Source: Okapia johnstoni
Taxonomy: Eukaryota > Chordata > Mammalia > Artiodactyla > Giraffidae
DNA: 64,000 bases
Direction: 5' to 3'
Assembly: GCA_024291935.2 (NCBI GenBank)
Contig: CM044309.1
Location: forward strand, 33,256,001-33,320,000
The notes beneath the pieces were generated by a model. That model saw nothing but the letters and a program-made list of their open reading frames with translations. It was not told the origin of the DNA and did no database searches. Every line of letters begins with the position of its first letter. Position 1 is the stretch's first letter. Shown here piece after piece: positions 34,928 through 47,750 of this stretch. The translations under genes were made by a program, and so were the position numbers.

Positions 34928-35057
34928 ATACTCGGTCGCTCAGTCGTGTCCCATTCTTTGTGACCCCATGGACTTTAGCCCACCAGACTTGTCTGTCCAT
35001 GGAACTTTCCAGGCAAGAATGCTAAAGTGGGTTGCCATTTCCTACTCTAAGGAAAGG
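34928..35057 (-). repeat. Bov-tA SINE, truncated
   Basis: Antisense SINE tail (CGGTCGCTCAGTCGTGTCCC ... GTTGCCATTTCC) without the tRNA-derived head. It opposes the SINE at 34619. Confidence 0.92.
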
Positions 35058-35229
35058 CTTCATAAGCATAGCCATTAGTATTATTGCTATTACTACTATT
35101 TTCATTGTTACTGTCTTCTGTATACCTTAGAGTATTGTGAATATGGAATCATTTTGTCTCCTAAATTTACAAGTCTTCCTTTCAGCTCTTAAAAGCTGGC
35201 CCCATTGCCATCTTATCATCACTAATTAC

Positions 35230-35330
35230 ATTAATTAAGTAAACATTTACCAAGCACCTGTAAGTGCCAAGTATGCATACATTAGGTGTCTGGGACACAA
35301 AACTGAGCAAAACTTGTTATCCACCTCTAA
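35230..35330 (-). repeat. L2 LINE fragment
   Basis: Antisense L2 3'-end wording: CATTTACCAAGCACCTGTAA, GTGTCTGGGACACAAAACTG. Confidence 0.55.
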
Positions 35331-35436
35331 CTAGCATCTGGACCACTAGAGGAGAGGGCTGGGAGAGCATGACTGCTTTATACCAAGTTTTATATTGTAT
35401 CAGTTGGGGTGCTAGCAAGAGCAAAACTACTAGGAG

Positions 35437-35437
<1 letters not shown>

Positions 35438-35488
<51 letters not shown>
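35438..35488. repeat. (TG)n microsatellite, about 25 units
   Basis: An uninterrupted TG tract of 51 bases. A nearby 100-codon ORF with a run of alternating C and V is this repeat translated. Confidence 0.98.
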
Positions 35489-35489
<1 letters not shown>

Positions 35490-36613
35490 GTATTTATTCA
35501 TTCCTACATACATGCATGGATACATACATACGCACACACATTTGCATATTTATTATAGCTGGCTAAGCAAGCTTAAAGTCCATAGGCAGCAAGGCAGGAA
35601 GGAAGGATCATGACCAGACTGAAACCCTGCTAGCACACTTTTCTATCTTAAGATCCTCTATACTCATCATCCTGGGTCAGCCCAGTTCTTCTGTTGAGCC
35701 GTCTACCTTCTTATGAAGGACTGTGTTAAAGTGGGAGGTATTTCTCTCTCATATTCCCACCCACTCTCCCAAACACCTGTTGGACCTTTATTCTAAAGAA
35801 TTAAATTTATGATAAGCAGATATACAGATTTATTCTAATACGTACTGTTTACTTTCTTGAATACACTCTAGCTGCATTTATTAGCAGATTTTATTTAGTC
35901 ATCTGTGCAGCTAGTAGAAGTAATTGGCTGTCTGTGAGTTAAGAGCACAACTCAAGCTAAAATGTGAATTCATTAGCTTTCAACTTCAGTTTTTAATTTC
36001 ACCTGCTGTTTACTGCTCAAAGGAAGGACAAATTGTATTTAAATAAAATGTTTATTTCAGGAGGAACCCTTAGCAAGCGGCATTCTTTTTTACTTAAAAA
36101 TGGCTTCTTAATCTGCCTTGAAAAATTAAAGAAGTTGTGTTAGCCTGTGACAACCACTGATGAATTGGAGAAAAAATAAAATAAAATAAGGTTTTGCAAA
36201 AAAGAAAGGTAGGGTGAGGTGGGTGGTGTGGGGATTCTGGTGATGAAGAGGGAGACACAGGTGAATAGGCGCAGAGACAACCTGCATCCAGTGTGCTTGG
36301 GTGTGGATGCTGACGGGCTGGGGAGGGATGTTGGCAGCTCTCAGATGCCTCGTCTCTCTGAGGGACCCCCTGCACCATGTTTCTATCTCTCTCCAAAGTC
36401 TGCAGCACCCCGCTCCTCCTCCCTCTATGCTGGTGTCCTCTCCTTTCTCACGTGCCCTTAACGGCCTGATCACACTAGCACTCCAAGCCACCAGTGCTAA
36501 TGGATGTCAGTTTGTGGTCCCTTAGACTAGGCTACTGAAAGAAAGGATTTTCCTGGTCCTCTTTGTGCCCAGAGAAATTGTGCATTGTCCTTTTTGAAAA
36601 CTGATTTACCTTT
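35489..36613. other. Intronic sequence, no gene seen
   Basis: ORFs on both strands at 36094-36525 overlap one another and show no domain. No repeat assigned. Confidence 0.5.
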
Positions 36614-36818
36614 GTGAGAGTGATAGTCGCTCAGTCCTGTCTGACGCTTTGCAACCCCATGGACTGTAGCCCGCCAGGCTCCTCTGTCCCTGGGATTCTT
36701 CAGGCAAGAATACTGGAGAGGGCTGCCATTGCCTTCTCCAGGGGATCTTCCCGACCCAGGGTTCAAACCTGTGTCTCCTACATAGCAGGCAGAGGCTTTA
36801 CCATCTGAGCCACTAGGG
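36614..36818 (-). repeat. Bov-tA SINE
   Basis: Antisense SINE (GATAGTCGCTCAGTCCTGTC ... GCTTTACCATCTGAGCC). Confidence 0.93.
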
Positions 36819-37838
36819 TTAATGTATACATATCAGAACTACATTGTCCAAAAGAACAAAAAGTTCTTTCCTGACCACTTTGGGGAAATGAAATGTGTGG
36901 TTTGGTCAGAAAAATCACATTTTAGAGTGTGGTTTGGGTCCCAGGTCAATGGCAAAAAACCATGTAACCCCTGAAGAAAATGAATTCTAACGCACTCCTT
37001 GAATTGCAAAGAATCTCTTCTTGTTTGCTGTGTGTGTTTGTGCCTAGGATTCAGGCCAGGTGGAGAGAGGGCTGCTCAGGGACTGTCAGTAGGAGTGAAG
37101 GGAGGACTTCTGGGAGATGGGGGGTGGGCTCCAGCAGGGACTTGGAAAAGGCTCTGTGAACTATTAGTCTCCAGAGTAGCCTCTCTGTCTGTGTGAGGGG
37201 CCGAGGAAGGTTCCAGTGAATGGAGACTGTGAGATTCCCCTGGAGTGAGGCTGCAGGGAGGAGAGGTCAGAGACCGTGAAGCTTGTGTTTGGGGACCCAG
37301 CTCCTCCCTGCAGGGGCTTCGGGCAGTTTCAATTCTGGGCTCTACATAGCAGTCACAGCAGCGGGAATGGACAAGTCTTCTATAGGTCAGCAGCCCCTCA
37401 GCAACACAGCTGCCTGTTCTCCTTCAGAAAGAAACTTCTAAGAGAATACTTCCGGAGGGGCCAAAATCCTATCTGCAAAAATAGTCTCTGTGAACCAAAT
37501 GTGGAAGAAATTAAAGATGACAGTGATTATCAGCATTGTTATTCTTGACTGTGGATGTTAGAATTCACAGAGAGTAAGTGGGCTGGTTGTGCTGTGAGCC
37601 TCAGGCAGGAGGGGGAAGCATTCCTGGGCCTCCCTGGGGACCAGGCTGCTCCAGGTCCTGCCCTTATAGGAATCTCCGCTGCCAAGGAGTTTGCAAAATA
37701 GAGAACTGTAACTGTGACTTGGGTCTGAAATTCTGCCTTATTTCTCAACAGGTTTGCCCTGATATAGCTGGGTGATATTTGTGGAAAGAAGATTCAGAGT
37801 CCCTTAATTTAAAAGTAAAACCAACCCTATTTTCTCTG
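36819..37838. other. Intronic sequence, no gene seen
   Basis: The stretch near 37040-37340 is rather GC-rich. The 90-codon ORF at 37276-37548 (+) has no family match that I know and no evident splice boundaries. Confidence 0.45.
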
Positions 37839-38033
37839 TGGTGGTTGAATCACTCAGTCATGCCCAACTCTTTGAGACCCCATTAACTGTAGCCTGCCAG
37901 GCTCTTCTGCCCATGCAATTCTCCAGGCAAGAATCCTGGAGTAGGTTCCCATTGCTTCTCCAAGGGATCTTTCCAACCCAGGAATCAAACCTGGATCTCC
38001 TGCACTGCAGGCAGATTCTTTACTGACTGAGCT
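37839..38033 (-). repeat. Bov-tA SINE
   Basis: Antisense SINE (TTGAATCACTCAGTCATGCC ... GATTCTTTACTGACTGAGC). Confidence 0.93.
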
Positions 38034-38314
38034 TTGTAGATTGTATTATAAAATAAGGACTGCATGCCTGGATAGAAAATCCTCCATGAAATGAAACTGA
38101 ACACTTGGTAAAGAAAGGATTAATATGGTAGTCCTCCTGTAATTATTTTCCACCTATTCTCCAAATTATAGCACAATACACTATTTCTTTCTGGATAGCT
38201 TAGGAAATTTCTCTTGACTATGACTCTACTCTTTGCAGCTCCAGGAAGTTGGCATTAAGCCTCCTTAGACTTTTGTTAGTAGTTGCTACCATATGGCACA
38301 CATAATCACCTGAA

Positions 38315-39170
38315 AATTCATCCATTTATTTATTCCCCAAATGCTTATTCAGGGCCCACTCTATTTCAGATACTCTTGTTGGTACTGGAAGTATCAATAC
38401 ACAAAAACAAAGCCACCCTCACATAGAGCAAGATTCTGGCAGTGCAGCCTGGACAATAGATGTAAGAAATAGTAAATTATACCTTTTGTTGTAAGTGCTG
38501 TAGAACAACAGTAGAATAGACTATGGGAGATGAAGAGTATTTAAGGAGCACTGAAATTTAAATAGGAGGGGTCAGAGTTGGCTTCTCTGAGAAAGAGACT
38601 TTTGAATGAAGACTGAAAGGGTGAGGAAGCCAGCAGTGGGAGGTATGAAGGAAGAACATTCCTGGAAGATGGGGCAGCCAGTGAGAATGCCTGAGGCAGG
38701 GGTGTACCTGGCCTGATCAAGGCCAGCAAGGGTGGGAGGAAGAGGTAAGGGTGGAAGGAAGAAGTAGGAGAGGGAGAAAATAAGGATATGGGAGGAGGGG
38801 CAGGGAAAACCAAACAGGGCCTGGGAGACCATTGCAAGGACTTTGGATTTTATTCTGGATGAAATGGGGAGTCACTGGAAGGTTCTAAGCTGAAGAAGGG
38901 TATGATCTGACTCTGGTTTGCGTGGGATAAGGTGGCTACTACCACTGAGAAGGAACTGGGGTGTGGGAAAGGCAGGGCAAGAATGGAGATGGGGATCCAG
39001 GGAAGAGACTATTGTACAAATCTAGGCAAGAGATGAGGGTGGCTTGACCAAGATGCTAATTGTGGAAGTGGTAAGAAGTGACTGGATTCTGGATATCTTC
39101 TGAAGGTAAAGGCCACAGGGTTTTCACTTGGACTGAGTGTGATAGGTTGAATTAAACTTTGACTTATATA
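38315..39170 (-). repeat. L2 LINE, long antisense fragment
   Basis: The L2 3' region reads in order: CATCCATTTATTTATTCCCC, GCTTCTCTGAGAAAGAGAC, GCCTGAGGCAGGGGTGTACC, GGACTTTGGATTTTATTCTG, ATGATCTGACTCTGG. This is the best-preserved L2 here. Two antisense ORFs at 38541-38837 lie inside it. Confidence 0.75.
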
Positions 39171-41194
39171 AAATAAATGGAATACCTAATTACTGTGTGA
39201 AGTTCAAAATTCTCTATAGTAAAGTTAAATCCAGTGAGGTCAACCCATCTTGATATTTCCTCTCTCCTTACATTTGTTTGGAAAAATATACGGGTGACTT
39301 TAGCCAAGCTTGACCTTAATATTGGACTTCATAGAGATGGTTATTTCTATTTGGAATTTTTCAGATAGTGTTTTTTAAATACTTACATACTTTATTCTCA
39401 CTTGCATGATGTTACTATTAATAGAAGGTTTGAAACTTCAGCCAAATTGTCTTCCACCAAAAGTTTTTGGAATAAATTTCTTAAATGTGTGGCTGACTAA
39501 TCTGTCATTAGGCATGCCAAGTCATGCTTTGTTGAACGTTAAATTGTCAAGATATTAGAGGTGAAAGTTCCTGTAGGAAACCCAGCATTAATAATATCGA
39601 TGGCTATAGTAGTGTAGCTCTGTGGTTGCCATCACAGTGAGGATCTCAACCCTGTTTTACTTTTTGCCCAACATCACACTGCCAAACCAGGCTGATTTTC
39701 ACCAGCCAGTTAGTCTGTGTTGGTATAAATTATAAACTTGAAGTTAAAGCAGTCAAAAAACACTTCATTCTTTTCAGAGAGCTTAAGGAATAATATAATC
39801 AAAGGGCTAGCAATTGGAAGCAGTTATTTTTAAAATGTTTCTACTACAGCTAATCACTAGGACTGGATAGATTTGCTGTCCAACTTATTTCCTTGTGTAT
39901 CTAGCATAAAATCTGAAGAATTTAATCTGAACTGATGAGCAGAGTTCTGTTGACTATTTTTGGACACAGTCTTTATCACTTGACTCAAGAGTCTGGTCTT
40001 TCTTTGAGCATGACCTTTAGTTACAATATTTTAAATTAATTTAAAAATCAATTGTTCCTATTATTAATATAACTTCTGTTTCTTTCGTAGCATATTTTAA
40101 AATGTGGGAGTCTGATTACACTCTCTACACTGCAGTTGATGTATCATTGGCATCAGTCACTAAACACACATATTTATGTATTCTAAAGCAAGTTTAAAAA
40201 ATTAATAGTAAGGGATGGAAGCACAATCTGAAATAGGGAAAATTCTTATAATTTGTCATATGTGACTGTGTGCTTTCCCAGTGAATGGAAGTCAGTTGAA
40301 AAATGTCACTTGGTCAAGTGATCCATTCCCTTGCCTCTGTGGCTTGCTCCCCAAAAGCAGATTTTGCTGTGGCCTGAATTTGATTCTCTTTTCCAAAATG
40401 TGTCTACTACTTTCTTACTATTCAGAAAGTTCCAGAAGGCAAATGGGTTGACTTTCTTTAGATTATTCCTGGAAATCCAATTAATCTCCAGAGCCAATTC
40501 CTCAAATCTTATTGGGTTGGGATGAGTAAATGAGGACAGTTTCTGAGAGTGAATGTTGACACATGCAGTTTGGCACCTTATTATCATATATTCATGGGGA
40601 GGGTATTGGTTTAAGGTAGCCTGGAATGCACTTGAGTGTGGGCAGAAGGAAAGATTGATCAAGTAAGTGGGCTGATGCTAGAAGCCATTCCCTTTTCTGT
40701 TGTGCTGCTAGAATCCTCCTATGGAAAGCAGATGTTTTTGTATTGAAGAAAGCCAATGAGCTTCAGTCCAGTTTACAAAGGACACCATTTAAAGAAATTC
40801 AAGATTGAAATACATACTGTTAGCATCTTGTTTAAAAAATTGCAATTTTCCCAAGTATATCATATTTATAGATATACTGTTTATCTTTGTCTAGGAAAAC
40901 AAAAGCTGTTCATCAAAATAGAAATTTTGAGTTTTATTTGTTAGTTAACTTGGTAATTGGTAGTATTCTCATAAATTGAACACTGAAGCTTTGTTCTCTT
41001 GCAAGAAATTACACTGAATAAAGCGTGTGTCTGTGATGTGCTGCTGAAGGGCTTCTGTGTTGGGTAGGAAGAAGGATTTCAATGGTAATCATTGTAGTAC
41101 AATATAGCTGAGAGGTACTGGTAATCAAGGGAAGTAATAGTGCAACTGGATGGATAATTTGAAGTAATTAATTTTTCCCCTTTAGTATAGGCAA
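39171..41194. other. Intronic sequence, no gene seen
   Basis: Two kilobases with no recognised repeat. A 118-codon antisense ORF at 40306-40662 and a 64-codon + strand ORF overlap each other and have no named domain. Confidence 0.5.
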
Positions 41195-41420
41195 ATATGG
41201 GCTTCCCAGGTGACTCAGTGGTAAAGAATCTGCTTGCCAGTGGAGGAGCCCCAGGAGACACAGGTTCGATCCCTGGGTTGGGAAAATCCTCTGGAGGAGG
41301 AAATCTCAACCCACTCCAGTACTCTTGCCTAAAAAATTCCATGGACAGAAGCAGCTTGGCAGTCTACAGTCCATGGCGTTGCAAAGAGTTGGACATGACT
41401 GAGCAAATGAGCACACACAC
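41195..41420 (+). repeat. Bov-tA SINE with CA-rich tail
   Basis: It runs from ATGGGCTTCCCAGGTGACTC to GACTGAGCAAATGAGCACAC. Confidence 0.93.
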
Positions 41421-41529
41421 ACATGCATATGCATATATACTAATAACTGAAAGCTGGTGGAAGAAAAAAATATATAAATGCTGTATTCTTGAGAAACTTA
41501 ATTATATAAAAATAATGTATTTTTTTTTA

Positions 41530-41669
41530 GAATAACTTTATAGGTTTTAAAATACCAAACTATACATGAACATTGTAAAAATTGCAAACAGGGTAAAAAG
41601 CAAAATTGGACTGTAAATCTGCTTCCAAGGAAAACCATTCTTAACATTTTGGAATGCTCTTTCAGAATT

Positions 41670-41730
<61 letters not shown>

Positions 41731-42520
41731 GTCCCTCCTCCCCAAGATTATATTACATAAGACTCATTTGGATTTCCTTTTTTCAAATAGTATATTAAAT
41801 GTCTTTCCATTTCAATAAATACAGAAATATGTCTTTGTTTTTAACTATACACTTTATTTGTTCATATTTAATTCCCAATTTATTGATGAATGTTTAGGAA
41901 TTTGCATTTTTTAATATTATAAGAAATTCTGTGCTAAACATTCTTGTGTGCTCTTCTAGACATTGTTTTCCCCATAGACATAGAGCTGCTAAATCAAAGG
42001 GATGTACCATTAAATTCATTGCCTTTTGCATGCTGGCCTCCTCCAACATATAAGTTCCAACCAACAGCGATTGAGAGTGCCAGTTTCCTCATATGTTGAC
42101 CAGCAAAGAGCATTATTCCTCACAATTTTTGTGAATCTCTGTAAAATTGTCTCTTTGTTTTAATTTTTTAAATTTTAAAACCTTAAAAAAAGTTAAAAAG
42201 ATCCCCCATAATCTCATCACTTTAACTTGTTTGTGTGTCTGTATGTGTGTATGCAGTATCTAATTATATAAAGAAAGAAGTAGAACCTTCTTGGCCCATA
42301 AGGTGTGTAACTTTTTAACAAACTACTTTGCTTTCAAAGAGCAGTGAAATCCTGCCTAATATATTAGTCTGCAGCTTACCTTTTCTCTTAGTAAATCACG
42401 AATGAATGTATTCCTCGTCATACATCATGGATTTATTCTGATGTTCTTTTTTAGTGACCTTGTGGTATGTCCACTGTATGGATATCCCACAGTTTGTTCC
42501 TCCATAAAGAAAAAATTTGG
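41530..42520 (-). mobile_element. Probable old L1 3' UTR
   Basis: Antisense L1M-like wording (CTATACATGAACATTGTAAA; GACCTTGTGGTATGTCCACT; CCCACAGTTTGTTCC), interrupted by a microsatellite. Boundaries are uncertain. Confidence 0.4.
41672..41730. repeat. Compound (CT)n(AT)n microsatellite
   Basis: About 17 CT units (41672-41706) run directly into about 12 AT units (to 41730), with no interruption. Confidence 0.97.
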
Positions 42521-42524
42521 TTGG

Positions 42525-43060
42525 TTGACTCAGCAATTCTAACTTCCAGGAATTTTTCACACAAAAATGACTTGCACAAGTGTATAAAGGTACATATATA
42601 CATACAACAATGGTATTTATTGTGGCATTATGTTTAATGATGAAAAATTGAAAAGTACCTCAATATCTTGGAGGAAAGAATGGGCTAAACAATATGATCT
42701 TGTGAAATGTTACAGTATTCAAAACTTAAATGTAGTACATTTACTACTAACATGAAAGATGCCTGTGATTTAATGTGAAGTGAAAAAATAAGTTGCAGAA
42801 TAATACATGCAGTACATTCGTGTTTAGACACCCCAAACAGACATATACGCAGTTAGGAATTTAATGCATTTTAAATATGTGGAGGCTTTGCAGTAAATTG
42901 TTAAAAGCTGTTCTTTCTAGGGGTTGGACCTCACTGGGCAGGGTTGGGAGGAGAATGGGGAGGAATATAAAGCTGTCCCCGTATTGTTTTACACACATTT
43001 TTATGGAAATTTTAACAACATGCATATATTTTATAATAAATGAAAAAAAATGAAAAGTAC
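42525..43060 (+). mobile_element. Probable old L1 3' end
   Basis: Sense L1 3' wording: GACTCAGCAATTCTAACTTC, TATTTATTGTGGCATTATG, then AATGAAAAAAAATGAAAAG. It directly follows antisense L1 sequence. Confidence 0.45.
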
Positions 43061-43382
43061 ATTCAGGCTCTACAGGAACAATGAAAGAGAAAACGTTGAG
43101 TGAGACTAGATAGTCTCTAAGATAACACCTGCTTCACAGATTATGAGTTCATGAAATCACAGCCAGGTAAAAAGTAGTCAGTCTTCTTTATAGATACAGA
43201 ATGTTTCATTCACAATGTGGTGGAAGAGTGAGAAAAAAGAGGAAGAGAGAGCAAATCATATGGTTAAAATGGAGTCAGTTGGAAGCAGAAGTGGGCTCCA
43301 TTGACCCTTGTTCCAAAGAAACACAGAACTCAAATTCCTCTTCTTCAAGAGGGCTCTACATATATTTAAGAGAAGCTATGTG

Positions 43383-43590
43383 GGCCTGCCCTGGTGGCTC
43401 AGATGGTAGAAAATCCACATACAATGCAGGAGACCAGGTTCCACTCCTGAGTTGAGAAGATCCCCTAGAAAAGGGAATGGCAGCCTACTCCAGTATCCTT
43501 GCCCGGAGAATCCCGTGGACAGAGGAGCCTGGCGGGCTACCATCCAGAGTCATAAAGAGTTGGACATGACTAAGTGACTATCCCTACTGC
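43383..43590 (+). repeat. Bov-tA SINE
   Basis: It runs from GCCTGCCCTGGTGGCTCAGA to GACATGACTAAGTGAC. Confidence 0.93.
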
Positions 43591-44570
43591 TACATGTGAA
43601 CCTTAAGCCTTCTGTTTTTTAGATGAATTCCCAGTTCCTTCCAATAGGATCCTTTGTCATCCTGATCACCCTGTTGTGTTTGTTCCGGTTTGTCAATGTT
43701 CATCTTAAAATTAGATGACCAGAATCAAATACTACTGCCTTCCAACTTACAGTCTCATCACTGTGGGATACAATCGGATTAACCCTTCCTCATGCAAGAG
43801 ACACATTTTTAAAAATCTAGACTAAGATTATTCCTAAACCTCTGCCTTGTATTTTCTTCTCAAAATTCCTAGTTAAGAGTTTGGCTGTTTTTCTTCATTA
43901 TTTGCCACCCAGGACTTCTGGATTTGGGGGGTTTGTTTATTTTCTCTGGGTATCTTCTATTGTTGAACACTTTGCCTCCTTGTGAGCTGTGATATGGAAA
44001 GATTTCTCAGATTTCCTCAACTTTCTATTATTAAAAATATCAGCTCATATGAGTCACATCATTAATGGATATCAGCTTCAAGGAAGGAAGCTAACTTGGC
44101 CCAGGCCCTGTGCACCACCAGAAGGGTTTCCTTTTGTCGTCAGGGCATTGTGCAGATTGGGAACAAAAACAAGTAAGAGTGCCCTCTTTGGGCAAATAAA
44201 GGATAAAAAGTTCTCCAGGTGAATTAGAAAAATGTCCCTCTTCCATGGGTGAAGAGGCCCGGGGACCTGGCTTGAGGAGGGACTGGATTTTAGCCAGCCT
44301 TACTTGTGAACAGGATATAGTAGCACAGCTACTTGAGGCAGCCTGCATTGTCATAGCACTCCGCGGCTGCCTCTTTGCAGCACAGGTTCCCAGTTTCTGG
44401 TCTAGGGGTTTCTTGGGAAATATACTTTCTATACCAGTTACTCCTGGTTTGGTTCTTTCTTCTTTTCCTTTTTTTTTTTTTTTAAATCAACAGTACTATT
44501 GTGGTTCAATTTACATATCATAATATTCATCCCATTGTAAGAATACAGTTCAGGGTTGGGTTTTTGTTGT
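43591..44570. other. Intronic sequence, no gene seen
   Basis: Overlapping ORFs on both strands (43989-44523) have no recognised domain or splice context. T-runs occur at 44469-44483. Confidence 0.5.
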
Positions 44571-44574
44571 TTTT

Positions 44575-44780
44575 TTTTTTGATAAATTTGTAGCATGGTA
44601 CAAATCAGTACGGTCTAGTCCTAGAACATTTCCTTCATGGCACAAAGTTCTTTGATGTCCATTTGCAGTCAGTTTCCCTTATCCACCTCAGCCCCAGGGA
44701 ATCCACCAATCTGCTTTCTGTCTTTATAGCTTTGCCTTTTCTGGAAATCTCATGTAAGTGGGATCCTATCTTCCTTTAGC
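44575..44780 (-). mobile_element. Old L1 3' UTR fragment
   Basis: Antisense L1M wording: TCCACCAATCTGCTTTCTGT, CTTTTCTGGAAATCTCATGT. Confidence 0.55.
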
Positions 44781-45168
44781 TGCTCTCCTCTGCTAATCTA
44801 ATAGGGGTTCAAATTGAATTGGGGTTATATCTTCCTTTTGCGGCTTTCTTCTGCTCATCTGCTGGTGGTGCAATGGCTGGATGTTGGTCCTGCCCCCTTC
44901 CACTGCTCCTAAAAACCCTCACTCATCCCTATCTTTCCATCCTGCCTCAGCATTCAGACATGCTGTGTTACCTCCTGTCTTAGAACCTTCTCCCTGGTTC
45001 AGCATCCTCTCCAGCCACCAACATATTTCTCTGGGCCATTTCTGAGCCCATGTCTCAAGATTTGACTTCATGTTCTCCCTCTACTCTCTTCTCCCCTGTG
45101 ACTATTCCTTTTAAAATTTGAAAAAATGTAGTATCTGATATGAGCGGGAGAACATTAAAAAGAGCAAG

Positions 45169-45199
45169 TTATATATATATATATATATACATATATATG
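45169..45199. repeat. (TA)n microsatellite
   Basis: A TA tract with one C interruption at 45190. Confidence 0.95.
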
Positions 45200-46825
45200 T
45201 AAACTTTAAAGCATAGAGATATAATGAACATCTACATCTGTCACCCACTCCTTCCACCAGCCTTACAAACAGCAGAACACATGACTCAAAGTATCAAAAA
45301 TCTCTTGCTCATCTCTGCATTTTTTTTTTGTCCTCTTTGATCTTAGCTAACTCATTTTAACTCCACTTTTATAAAAGAAGTCTGGGCTGAGTAGTCTTTG
45401 AATTTCATTACATTGCTAAACTTTCCTGATTACCATTTAGAGATTAATTTTATGTTTAGAATGTATTATGGAAGATTTATAGCTTACATTGTTGAATATT
45501 ACCATAGCTTACTTTATTATGAAGTCTTGGCTAAGAGCATGATATATGATTTTACTATCATTTTTACAGGAAATTTATTCTACTTTGTATTAATTTGCTT
45601 CAAATGCTGTTTTTTTTCCCCTAAATTTTTGAAGCTAAAAGCTAACTTTCCTGTAATGCTCTCCCTCAACCTCACCTCTCTTTGGATTGAATTCTTTTAA
45701 TCAGATGAATTGGTCCTTGGGGAGGTATGGATGTCAGTTATTGCTACAACTTAATACTAATGACTACTTAAATATTTAATTAGTGTAATACTTGACACTT
45801 AGGGAGAAACTATTTATAATCATCAAAGCCAGGCCTTTGTTTTCATCTTTTGTGGCTGGTGTTTGGCATATTCCTTTTGTAACATAGTTGGGAATGAGCT
45901 GCTATAGAAGTGAAAAAAATGCCTCCCACTCCCTTCCACCTCCAGGCAGACACAGTTGCACTGAAAGTGATTAGTGATGGATATTTAAAACATTTATAAT
46001 TACATTAGCTTTCCAAACTACATTTTTATTGAAAATGTATTGAATTTTAGAAGTATGAAATAGTTTCTTATTCCTCTCTATTGAGTATTGATGTCATTGA
46101 AACAGCTCGTAAAAGCACTCATTTTTCTTGGACTCTTACTTTGGTTCATTCATTAATGCATTCTAAGAAATATGGTAACTTTTTAACGAGTTGCAAATAT
46201 ACCAAAGTGACTGACATTGTCCTGTGGAGCATGGGCTCAGTGTGGCAGGAACACCGTGGAAGATAGTCTCTTCTGCCTGACAAGTGCAGGCCAACGAGAG
46301 CAGGGAGCTCAATTTAGGACTCTGGGTTCATATAAAAGATACATTCCAGCCATAGTGATCCTGAGGCATGCAAGTCACCCCTAGGCTCAAGGAGAATACA
46401 TATGAGAGCTGGTTCTATGGCTCCAACAAACATATCGCTTCAAGTTTTCCCTTAGTCTGAGAATCTCTAGCCATTCACACCATATTTTGCCAGTCTCTGC
46501 TGCACTGAACACACATACTTTCATTTTATTCTGAAAAATCCCCTCTATTTGTGGCTTTAGCTCTATGAATTCTAAATCAACTTGATCAAATTCTTTGTGC
46601 TTTTCCTCCTACCTAAAATCAAAAAGAGATAAATGAGCACACTTTCTGTTTAAGTGGGTGAGTGAAGGTTTACTGACTCTACACGTGGACTTCTTGAGAG
46701 AGTGACTCTGACCTGTGAAATGTCTCACAGACATGCATATTTTGAAACATTCTCCACTGATTAGTGAGGCTCCGGGTTGACAGAAGGTCCAGCTCTTCTT
46801 TGCACACTTAGGACTTTAACAAAGT
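45200..46825. other. Intronic sequence, no gene seen
   Basis: A 100-codon ORF at 45398-45700 (+) is AT-driven (F, Y, I, L rich) and is probably chance. No repeat assigned. Confidence 0.5.
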
Positions 46826-47022
46826 AAAAAGTGAAAGTTGCTCAGTTGTGTCCAACTCTTTATGACCCCATGAACTATACAGTCCATAGAATTCTCCAGG
46901 CCAGAATACTGGAGTGGGCAGCCACTCCCTTCTCCAGGAGGTCTTCCCAACCCAGGGATTGAACCCAGGTCTCCTGAATTGCAGGCAGATTCTTTACCAG
47001 CTGAGCCACAGGGAAGCTCGGG
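46826..47022 (-). repeat. Bov-tA SINE
   Basis: Antisense SINE (GTTGCTCAGTTGTGTCCAAC ... GATTCTTTACCAGCTGAGCC). Flanking CTTTAACAA and CTTAACAA suggest an imperfect TSD. Confidence 0.93.
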
Positions 47023-47227
47023 GCTTAACAAGCTCACTCCAGACTTCACGAGCAGTGCCAGTCATCTTGCAAAATACAAAATCCCTTTTTTTAACTTTAG
47101 TCTCCTTTTTCATCCATCACAAATTCTAAACTCTGAAATCACCAGATATAATTCCTTTGACATTTAAATTTACCTTTGTCTTAAACATTGCATTTAGTGA
47201 AAAATGGTAAAGATTATTATGACTTTT

Positions 47228-47414
47228 GCAGCGTGTGGACGCACCAGTTGTGGTACATGGGCCCCAGAGCTTGTGGGCTCCATAGTTGCGGCGTGTGGGT
47301 GCTTATTTGCCCTGCGACATGTGGGATCCTAGTTCCCCAACCAGGCATCGAACCCACGTCTCCTGCATTGGAAGGTGGCTTCTTAACCACTGGGCCTCCA
47401 GGAAAGTTCCAGTG
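47228..47414 (-). repeat. CHR-type SINE
   Basis: Antisense CHR (GCAGCGTGTGGACGC; GTGGGATCCTAGTTCCCC; TTCTTAACCACTGGGCCTCC). An 11-bp TSD, TTATGACTTTT, lies at 47217-47227 and 47415-47425. Confidence 0.95.
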
Positions 47415-47594
47415 TTATGACTTTTTAATTGTCGTACTAATGAAGGGATTTCCTTAAGATCAAAACTGCTATTGATAAAAAAAAAAAAAAAAAACATTTT
47501 TCATGAGGTAAAGAGTGGGGTTAAGATCATTATTCATAGTCAAAGATGTAAGACTTGATTTTTTTTATATGTATAGCACTCTTCTGTTAAGCAT

Positions 47595-47750
47595 GTGTGG
47601 TGCTTAGTCACTCAGTGGTGTCCGACTCTTTGCAGCACTGTGGTGTGTGGCCCACCAGGCTCCTCTGTCCATGGGATTCTCCAGGCAAGCATACTGGAGT
47701 GGGTTGTCATGCCCTCCTCCAGGGGATCTCCCCAACCCAGGGATTGAACC
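47595..47750 (-). repeat. Bov-tA SINE, head-truncated
   Basis: Antisense SINE cut within the B-box region (GGGATTGAACC). A perfect 12-bp TSD, TCTGTTAAGCAT, lies at 47583-47594 and 47751-47762. It is the last insertion before the exon, about 380 bp upstream. Confidence 0.96.

Noticed and set aside
35264..35566. 100-codon ORF with a long run of alternating V and C
   Set aside because: It is the (TG)n microsatellite translated.
37276..37548. 90-codon ORF in a GC-richer patch as a possible exon
   Set aside because: No convincing acceptor/donor pair in frame and no recognisable peptide. Kept only as unassigned intron.
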